NCBI GenBank assembly: GCA_934433135.1
Contig: CAKRZO010000020.1
Location: 1-64,000 of the forward strand
DNA from: an uncultured Acetatifactor sp.
GTDB lineage: Bacteria > Bacillota > Clostridia > Lachnospirales > Lachnospiraceae
Length of the DNA: 64,000 nt
Direction: 5' to 3'
Shown: positions 57,725 to 64,000 of the stretch, one piece after another
Numbering within the stretch: position 1 is the stretch's first letter
How the letters are laid out: the number at the start of each line of letters is the position of its first letter
Position numbers and translations under genes: made by a program
Notes under the pieces: model-generated
Seen by the model: only the letters and a program-made list of their open reading frames with translations
The model's database searches: none
What the model was told of the DNA's origin: nothing

Positions 57725-59005
57725 ATGAGTTATCAGGATACGGCAGCCCAGATGCTGCGTTTTATAGAAGAGAGTCCGACATCCTATCAGGCAATTGCAA
57801 ATCTTAAGCAGATGCTGGAAAACGAAGGATACCGGGAGTGGAAAGAGGAAGAAACCTGGGAGATAACCGGAGAAAAGTTTTATGTTGTACGCAATGATTC
57901 TTCCCTGATCGCGTTGCAGTTTCCGAAGGCCGTGTCCGGTCCGAAAGGATTTCATGTGATTGCATCACACAGTGACTCTCCTTCCTTTAAGATCAAGGAA
58001 AATCCGCAGATATCTGCAGATGGCGGATATGTAAAACTGAATACGGAAAAATACGGCGGAATGATTCTGTCAACCTGGCTGGACCGTCCTCTGTCTGTGG
58101 CGGGAAGAGTAGCTTTACAGACAGATGCCGGGATCCGGACACAGCCGGTGGATTTAAAAGAGGATTTGTGCGTAATCCCGAATCTGGCGATCCATATGAA
58201 CCGGGAGATCAATAAAGGAATGGAATACAATCCCCAGGTTGATATGCTTCCCTTGTTCGGAATGGGAGAGATGTCCAAGGAAGCGTTCCTTGAAAAGGTG
58301 GCTGAGGCTGCAGGGGTAAAGGTCCGGGAGATTCTGGATTACGATTTGTTCCTTTATCTGAGAGAAAAAGGCAGATTTGTAGGTGCCGGTCAGGAATTTG
58401 TATTGTCGCCGAGACTGGACGATCTGCAGTGTGTCTATGCTTCTATGAAAGCTTTCCTCGCGGTGCAGCCGGAGGAATACATCAATGTCTGTGCTGTTTT
58501 TGACAATGAGGAAGTGGGAAGCGGAACCAGACAGGGAGCGGACTCTACTTTTTTGAGGGATACGTTGTTAAGATGCAGTGAAGCATTAGGATATTCCGGC
58601 GGAGAATTCTGCAGGCTTGTGGCAGGAAGTTTCCTGATTTCCGCAGACAATGCGCATGCGGTTCATCCGAACCATCCGGAAAAAGCGGATCCGGTGAATC
58701 GTCCCCGCATAAACGGCGGAATTGTGATTAAGTACCATGGATGTCAGAAATATACTTCAGATGCTTTTTCTGCAGGAAAGATGAAGAGCATCTGCCTTAA
58801 GGCCGGTGTGCCTTTCCAGTCCTATACCAATCGCTCGGATGTAGCAGGAGGTTCAACGCTTGGGAATATTTCCACAGCGCATGTTTCCGTTCCCAGTGTG
58901 GATATCGGTCTTCCGCAGCTGGCAATGCATTCTGCCATGGAAACGGCCGGAAGCCATGATACGGAATATGCAGTGCAGGCTTTTAAGGTGTTTTATGAGG
59001 AGTAA
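57725..59005 (+). CDS. M18-family aminopeptidase
   Basis: 426 aa zinc metallopeptidase. Metal and catalytic motifs: VIASHSDSPSFKIKENP (His, Asp ~80), NEEVGSGTRQGADS (Glu pair ~263) and the C-terminal His in LPQLAMHSAMETAGSHD (~403). Removes N-terminal residues (Asp/Glu preferred in the family) from peptides. It converges with and overlaps the AraC gene by 13 bp. Confidence 0.93.
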   Translation: MSYQDTAAQMLRFIEESPTSYQAIANLKQMLENEGYREWKEEETWEITGEKFYVVRNDSSLIALQFPKAVSGPKGFHVIASHSDSPSFKIKENPQISADGGYVKLNTEKYGGMILSTWLDRPLSVAGRVALQTDAGIRTQPVDLKEDLCVIPNLAIHMNREINKGMEYNPQVDMLPLFGMGEMSKEAFLEKVAEAAGVKVREILDYDLFLYLREKGRFVGAGQEFVLSPRLDDLQCVYASMKAFLAVQPEEYINVCAVFDNEEVGSGTRQGADSTFLRDTLLRCSEALGYSGGEFCRLVAGSFLISADNAHAVHPNHPEKADPVNRPRINGGIVIKYHGCQKYTSDAFSAGKMKSICLKAGVPFQSYTNRSDVAGGSTLGNISTAHVSVPSVDIGLPQLAMHSAMETAGSHDTEYAVQAFKVFYEE

Positions 59006-59763
59006 GCAGAGAGCATCTTTTGGCGGTATTGACTGGGAGTGCAATGAAAGTATTCACGGAAAATTTTGGCAAAGTAACTTGCATTGCTGAAACCTGCGAG
59101 AGCAGCCAGTTCAGAGATTGTCTGACTGGCTGTTTCTTTTTGCCCTAACCATTCCAAGGTCTTTTCCAGGCGGAAACGTGTCAGATATTCAAAAGGAGAA
59201 AGATTAAGGGCACGTTTGAAACATCGGCAGCATTCTTCCCGGCCTACATAAATATGGGAAGCAATATCATCCAGAGTCAGAGGATCCGCATAGTGGGAAG
59301 CAATAAATTCCATGGCATTGCTGATACGAGCACGGTCTGACAGGGAGATCGTATCATTGATTGTGGGAGAAAACGGCTGCAGGGAGATCTCAGCAGAAGG
59401 CTCGGTCAAATGAAAAGCTCCGGAATCGGAATCTGTGAACGAGGCGGATGTCCGGGCTTGGGAAGACGGATCCAAAATAGCGTCCGCCGGATAAGTCAGA
59501 CAAAAGAAATCGGCTTCCTCGTTTGGCGTCATATTCTGCAGCTGATAAGTGATCCCGTTTTCCGGGAAAATGCCGTGACCTGCAGAGACAAAAAAGGAAA
59601 TGGCGTCTGCTTTGCCTGGCAGAATGCGAAGTTCTCCGGCAGTTACCACTAACAAGGAGTGTCCTTTTTGCGGGACAAAGAGAGAACAGGGAGCCATAGT
59701 ATTCAGAACCTTACGGTCAAGAAGGATGGGAAAACCAAAATGGGGAGTATCTATGCGATCCAT
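58993..59763 (-). CDS. AraC-family transcriptional regulator
   Basis: 256 aa. N-terminal cupin-like sensing part (about 1-130); C-terminal ~100 residues hold two helix-turn-helices: LDDIASHIYVGREECCRCFK and ISELAALAGFSNASYFAKIF, then FREYFHCTPSQYR, the AraC signature. Effector unknown. Confidence 0.9.
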   Translation of the reverse strand: MDRIDTPHFGFPILLDRKVLNTMAPCSLFVPQKGHSLLVVTAGELRILPGKADAISFFVSAGHGIFPENGITYQLQNMTPNEEADFFCLTYPADAILDPSSQARTSASFTDSDSGAFHLTEPSAEISLQPFSPTINDTISLSDRARISNAMEFIASHYADPLTLDDIASHIYVGREECCRCFKRALNLSPFEYLTRFRLEKTLEWLGQKETASQTISELAALAGFSNASYFAKIFREYFHCTPSQYRQKMLSAYSS

Positions 59764-59863
59764 AAGCTGCTGTTACCTCACTTTTCTTATCATAACGATT
59801 TAAGAATATTGTACGATGCAGATAGGAAAAAGGCAATGTATTTTTTCAGTAACCGGAATAAAT

Positions 59864-61660
59864 CTACGCAGGCAGGGAGGAGACAAGACACAGTGCACCG
59901 AAACCTGTTCTTGGGTTAGGGTAGACAGTCTCGCCGCGAAGTGCCCTTGCACCTCCGCGTAGGTAGGCTTTTACTTTTTCGCCGTAAAGATAGGGATCAA
60001 ATCCCTGCAGAATTCCCCATTCCATACATAGGGCTGCGCTGCCGCTGACAATCGGAGCGGCAAAGGAGGTTCCGGTAACGGCATGATACCCTCCGTAGAG
60101 ATCCGGAGCGGGAACGCGGTAGCCGGGAGCAACAAGATCCGGTTTGGTAAGACCGGCGGAAACCACGCCGATAGTGCGCCCTGCATCTGCAAGTCCGCGT
60201 CCGGAAAAATCGGCATAAGAGTCATAAAAACTGTTATAGGCGCCTACCGTAATTACCTTGGAAGCGGTGGAAGGAATAGTAAGCGTCAGATCCGGAACCG
60301 GAAAGGAAAAACCGGTTCCGGTATTTCTTGCACCGGATGCCGGAAGATAGCAATAATATTGTCCGGTGACCACTTTTACGGGGGAGAGAAGTAACTGCCA
60401 GATTCCACCGGTAATATAGGGGTTGGGAGACGAAGGAAAAAATTCAAAGTAAATTTCCTGATCGGAGGAATAGGGAGTAGGTTCTCCGAAATAGATTAAT
60501 ATCTCGGTTTGTTCCAGGGCAAATGTAAATTTTTCCGGAGTTTTTGTATCCGGAAGGAGAAGTTCCGCTCCGGAAGGGGATCTTAATGTGAGACGGTAGG
60601 TATCACTGTAATTTTTCCAAAGCTGAAGACTTAAATTGCGTTCATAGGAGGCTATCGTCCATTCAATAACCCGCCGTTCGGCAATGTTTCCGTAAGTGTG
60701 CCCCGCGGAATTGCCTTCATTGCCGCTTCCCACGCAGATAACAGTTCTTCCGATTTCCGCTGCATTATCCAGAAAGCGTTCCAGAAGCGAGCTCCCACTG
60801 TGGGACCCGTAGCTGTTGCCGAAGCTTAAATTGATGACCAGAGGCATGGAAAGCAGCTGCGCTTTTTGCAAAGCATAGGTAACGCCCCGCATGATCTGAG
60901 TGGTTCGCGGAAAACCGGCTTCTTCTGGGAGCCCCAGCTTGACAATCAGGAGAGAAGCGTCCGGGGCGGCTCCCTGATAGCTGCCGGAGGAAGAGCTTGC
61001 ATTGCCGGCGGCAATGCCGGCGACTGCCGTGCCGTGTCCATTTGCATCGATACTGGGAACCAGAGAGAGCATTTCCGTTCGAGAAGTTGCCCGCAGGGCG
61101 TCGTCGATCTGTTCTTTGGTGAATTCTACTCCGGTAAGAAAGCCGGCCGGAGAATGTCCGGTTCCGGAATTCTGCGGCGAAAGTGTCTGATCCCACAGGA
61201 AGAGAATCCGGCTGTTGCCGTCAGAGTCTCTGAAATCCGGGCGGGAATAATCAATCCCGGAATCTAAGACAGCAATCAGAATACCGTTTCCGGTGAGATA
61301 AGGCGGCCTTTGACGAAGCGCAAAAAGGCAGGATTCCGTAGAAATATTAACGGAATTATCAATTGAATCCGGGGCTTGATAATAAAAACGTTTCGGCATT
61401 TCCACATATTCGATTTCCGGAGTGGTGCTTAAAAGAAAGGTGAGTGTCTGGGGAACCGTTAAAATTGCGTAGCCGGCAATCAGATATTCGATAAAGATGC
61501 CATGGTCGGACAGAGAATCCAGTGAACCATGATATTTTACGATAACCTCCCAGGTCCGGTCATCGGTTTGAAAGCCGACATTCAGCATATCGGTTTTTTT
61601 CCGGATATCTTCCGGAGTTTCCAGAGCTAAATTCAATAGGTTTTCCAGTTTCTGACTCAT
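59864..61660 (-). CDS. Subtilisin-like S8 protease (Csp-like)
   Basis: 598 aa. Catalytic triad present: Asp133 (IAVLDSGIDYSRPDF), His209 (ANGHGTAVAGIAAG) and Ser in GTSFAAPIVSG (~537). The ~95-residue N-terminal region could be a propeptide; there is no signal peptide. Overall layout with the inserted jellyroll-like domain (~330-440) resembles clostridial Csp proteases that activate spore cortex hydrolases. Role in germination is inference from family. Confidence 0.82.
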   Translation of the reverse strand: MSQKLENLLNLALETPEDIRKKTDMLNVGFQTDDRTWEVIVKYHGSLDSLSDHGIFIEYLIAGYAILTVPQTLTFLLSTTPEIEYVEMPKRFYYQAPDSIDNSVNISTESCLFALRQRPPYLTGNGILIAVLDSGIDYSRPDFRDSDGNSRILFLWDQTLSPQNSGTGHSPAGFLTGVEFTKEQIDDALRATSRTEMLSLVPSIDANGHGTAVAGIAAGNASSSSGSYQGAAPDASLLIVKLGLPEEAGFPRTTQIMRGVTYALQKAQLLSMPLVINLSFGNSYGSHSGSSLLERFLDNAAEIGRTVICVGSGNEGNSAGHTYGNIAERRVIEWTIASYERNLSLQLWKNYSDTYRLTLRSPSGAELLLPDTKTPEKFTFALEQTEILIYFGEPTPYSSDQEIYFEFFPSSPNPYITGGIWQLLLSPVKVVTGQYYCYLPASGARNTGTGFSFPVPDLTLTIPSTASKVITVGAYNSFYDSYADFSGRGLADAGRTIGVVSAGLTKPDLVAPGYRVPAPDLYGGYHAVTGTSFAAPIVSGSAALCMEWGILQGFDPYLYGEKVKAYLRGGARALRGETVYPNPRTGFGALCLVSSLPA

Positions 61661-61710
61661 TTTACCACCCTATTCCGCGGATACTTCCAATAACTATAAT
61701 AAGATATGAT

Positions 61711-61730
61711 GGGCAAAAGGTATTTTGCCC
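61711..61730. repeat. Perfect 8-bp stem-loop between divergent genes
   Basis: GGGCAAAA-GGTA-TTTTGCCC, in the 237-nt gap between the leftward protease and rightward DUF5717 gene. No T-run on either strand, so an operator is as likely as a terminator. The rest of the gap is AT-rich; I could not assign convincing promoters. Confidence 0.5.
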
Positions 61731-61897
61731 CTGACATCATAATAACGTTGTATGCACGTTAAAAGGAAAATATGATGTGTGAACCGTTTGGACAGGCGGA
61801 TTTCCGGAAAATCCTCCGGTGAATCTTGCGCAGAGGTTTTAATTATGATACTATAAATACATGAAAAATCAGGTATTTGGAAAGGCATGGTGAGGGA

Positions 61898-64000
61898 ATG
61901 GCTATGGATGAGATGAGAGCATATGCATTGTCCGGATTTTCCGCAAGAAAGAAAAGTATCCTGACGGTTCCGGAAGAGACGGGAACCTGTTTGATTTGTC
62001 CGGGACAGGATGCGGACGGATGTTTTGCAATCGATTATACAGGTGAGGAACCGCTCCTTGGCTTTCTTACTTCTTCGGACACCAGGATGGAATGCCTGTC
62101 AGAACGGATCAAAGGGGAAGAGAGGACTGTTTTTTACCGCGTACACGGAAGTGGGCTGCAGAATGGAGAAGAAATAAAAGGAGAATGGACACTTGTCGCA
62201 AACAGTGGAGAATATCGGATTCCTTTTCTGATAAAAGCGAAAGATGCAACGCTTGAAAGCTCCCAGGGAGAATGGAAGAACCTGCAGGAGTTTGCTTTGT
62301 TTGCCAAAAAGAATTTTTCGGAAGCGGCGCGTCTGTTCGCCGAGGGAAAAGTGGAGAGAATACTGACGGATCCTTACCAGATCATCTGCCAACGGGGGCT
62401 TAGAGAAGGAAGAGACCGACAGTATGAACTGGAGGAGTTCCTTCTTGCAACCGGTCAGAAACAGCCGGTATCCTTTTTTACACCGGTGAAGCAGCCGAAA
62501 GTTGTCTGCAGAGAAGAAGAGACCCGGATCCTTCTTCCTATTGTAAGGAACGGATGGGGATATACAGCCCTGAAAGTGCAGACAACAGGGAAATTTATTA
62601 AGACAGAAAAGGAACTTTTAACAGAAGATGATTTTGTAGGAAGCCAGTGTGAACTTACGGTCTTGATCCGGAAAGAAGAACTGCATGGAGGGTGCAATTT
62701 CGGGCAGATTGAGCTGACCGATGACTTTTGCCGTATCAGCATTCCGGTTCTGGCCCGGAAAGAGGAAGAAAGAAACGAAGCAAGACAGGAAGAAAAGGCA
62801 AAAGAACGGAACCGGCAGAAAGTAATGATACGATTGATGCGTCTGTATATCGGACTTCGCCTGCATCCGTACAAAGAAAGTGAAAAGAAGACCTGTCTGA
62901 AAGAGGCAGAGAAGCTGATAGAGGGGCTTGTGGCAGGAGAGGAACTGGATGTAGAGGTAAGATTGTACCAGGCCCATCTTTTTATATTGCAGGAAAGATA
63001 CTGGGAAGCAGGATGGGTTCTGAAACATTGCAGGGAAGAGATTGAACAGAATCAGCAGGACTGGCCGGAAATTTATGCCTATATGCTTTATCTGTACCGG
63101 TTTCTTATACAATCCGGTCAGGTGCGGGAGGAAGAGGGTGAATGGCAGGATACGGAAGGAGAGATCCGCAGACTGTACCGGATGCATTCGGATTCCTGGA
63201 GAATTGCCTGGATGTATCTGTGCACCGGTGCCAGATTTGCAGATCGGGGCAGACAGGGAGCTGCCTGCCCGGGATGGGATCTATTGCTCAGCCAGTACCG
63301 ACAGGGAGGATACAGCCCGCTTTTGTATCTGGAAGCCTTGCAATATCTGAATGAGGATCCTTCTCTGCTTCGAAAAATCGGAAAGTTTGAGCTGCAGGTA
63401 CTTTTTTTCGGAAGCAAATATCATGCATTAAGCAAAGAACTGGTTGCACAACTTGCTTATACGGCGGGAATGGTGAGGGAGAAGCAGTCGCTTTTACTGG
63501 AAGCCTTGAAAAATTGTTACCGGAAAGAAGAAAGCGATGATATTTTACAGGAGATCTGCGCACAGCTTATTAAGGGCGGCAAGGTGAAACAGGAGGCGTT
63601 TGAATGGTATAAAAGAGGTCTGGAAAAGGATTTGCGACTTACCAAACTGTATGAATACTATATGATGTCTGCACCGCGCAGGAAGGATCTGCTGCTGGAC
63701 AAGAAAGCATTGTATTATTTTTCTTATGAAAATACACTGAACAGAGAGCAGACGGCTTTTTTGTATCGTTATGTGTTGAAACATAAAGAAGAGCTGGGAG
63801 AGCTTTTTGACAGCTATCGGGACAGAATGCGGGAATTTGCCCGAGAGCAGTTTGGAAATATGCGTATGAATCCGGATCTGGCAGCTTTGTACCGGGCATT
63901 TTTAAAACCGGAAGAAATGCAGGAAAGAGAATTGGCCATTTATTCCAGGATGGGATTCGCTTTCTGGTTTCAGACGAAAGAAGAAAAGATCAGAAGAGTT
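61898..64000 (+). CDS. DUF5717-family protein, 3' end outside window
   Basis: I translated from ATG 61898 (GTGAGGGA just upstream), and it is open for 701 codons to the window end. Opens MAMDEMRAYALSGFSARKKS. The first ~290 residues contain two beta-rich segments, then a Lys/Glu-rich linker (~290-310) and a long helical, TPR-like repeat region. Matches the large DUF5717 family of Lachnospiraceae, whose function is unknown. Confidence 0.75.
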   Translation, partial: MAMDEMRAYALSGFSARKKSILTVPEETGTCLICPGQDADGCFAIDYTGEEPLLGFLTSSDTRMECLSERIKGEERTVFYRVHGSGLQNGEEIKGEWTLVANSGEYRIPFLIKAKDATLESSQGEWKNLQEFALFAKKNFSEAARLFAEGKVERILTDPYQIICQRGLREGRDRQYELEEFLLATGQKQPVSFFTPVKQPKVVCREEETRILLPIVRNGWGYTALKVQTTGKFIKTEKELLTEDDFVGSQCELTVLIRKEELHGGCNFGQIELTDDFCRISIPVLARKEEERNEARQEEKAKERNRQKVMIRLMRLYIGLRLHPYKESEKKTCLKEAEKLIEGLVAGEELDVEVRLYQAHLFILQERYWEAGWVLKHCREEIEQNQQDWPEIYAYMLYLYRFLIQSGQVREEEGEWQDTEGEIRRLYRMHSDSWRIAWMYLCTGARFADRGRQGAACPGWDLLLSQYRQGGYSPLLYLEALQYLNEDPSLLRKIGKFELQVLFFGSKYHALSKELVAQLAYTAGMVREKQSLLLEALKNCYRKEESDDILQEICAQLIKGGKVKQEAFEWYKRGLEKDLRLTKLYEYYMMSAPRRKDLLLDKKALYYFSYENTLNREQTAFLYRYVLKHKEELGELFDSYRDRMREFAREQFGNMRMNPDLAALYRAFLKPEEMQERELAIYSRMGFAFWFQTKEEKIRRV

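Overview
The window looks like the chromosome of an anaerobic gut Firmicute of the family Lachnospiraceae (Clostridia). The housekeeping proteins (PurC/PurB/PurA, a YpsC-type RNA methylase, a DUF1700 protein, a DUF5717 protein, a Csp-like S8 protease) are of that type, promoters are near-consensus TTGACA-N17-TATAAT, and Shine-Dalgarno sites are strong. I could not run a search, so the genus is not assigned.

Layout. 1-1365: 3' part of an IS1182-like transposase, cut by the window edge. 1.6-6.3 kb: purine genes purC-purB and purA, with a LysR regulator overlapping purA. 6.4-12.5 kb: a small membrane protein, a SEC-C protein, then a surface-polysaccharide block (CapD/FlaA1-type dehydratase, epimerase, glycosyltransferase, DUF1700 membrane protein) and a tiny Asn-rich ORF. 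12.8-15.1 kb: RNA methyltransferase, XTP/dITP pyrophosphatase and metallophosphatase, overlapping end to end. 15.18-15.74 kb: five tRNA genes (Pro, Arg, His, Gln, Lys).

15.76-52.99 kb: a complete 37 kb siphovirus-type prophage. It inserted 22 bp downstream of tRNA-Lys through a large serine recombinase whose reading frame runs out of the phage into the tRNA gene. Leftward lysogeny genes are integrase, a TM2/Cys-His membrane protein and a repressor. Rightward early genes include an HUH replication protein, SSB, MazG, HD hydrolase, HNH nucleases and many small ORFs, ending in an ArpU-like late regulator. Late genes run terminase, portal, minor head protein (with a C-terminal Ntox50-like domain), a Tad2-like anti-Thoeris protein, scaffold, capsid, connectors, tail, holin and endolysin.

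The most unusual content is a broken or trans-dependent diversity-generating retroelement (DGR). Two C-type-lectin/DUF6273 proteins 23 kb apart (25170-25796, early; 48-49 kb, tail tip) end in aligned 150-nt variable regions. These differ almost only at NNY codons compatible with an AAY template. Each is followed by the same 11-nt spacer and a different-sequence 8-10 bp hairpin. Directly downstream of the tail copy, where accessory gene, template repeat and reverse transcriptase would be expected, there is one ORF joining an Avd-like N-terminus to the C-terminal thumb region of a reverse transcriptase. The catalytic palm and the template repeat are missing.

53.0-64.0 kb: host sequence again: a strong promoter with a short structured RNA or leader, a MATE transporter, tRNA-Leu, a CYTH protein, a second MATE transporter, a DJ-1/PfpI protein, an M18 aminopeptidase, an AraC regulator, a subtilisin-like protease and the 5' part of a DUF5717 gene cut by the window end.
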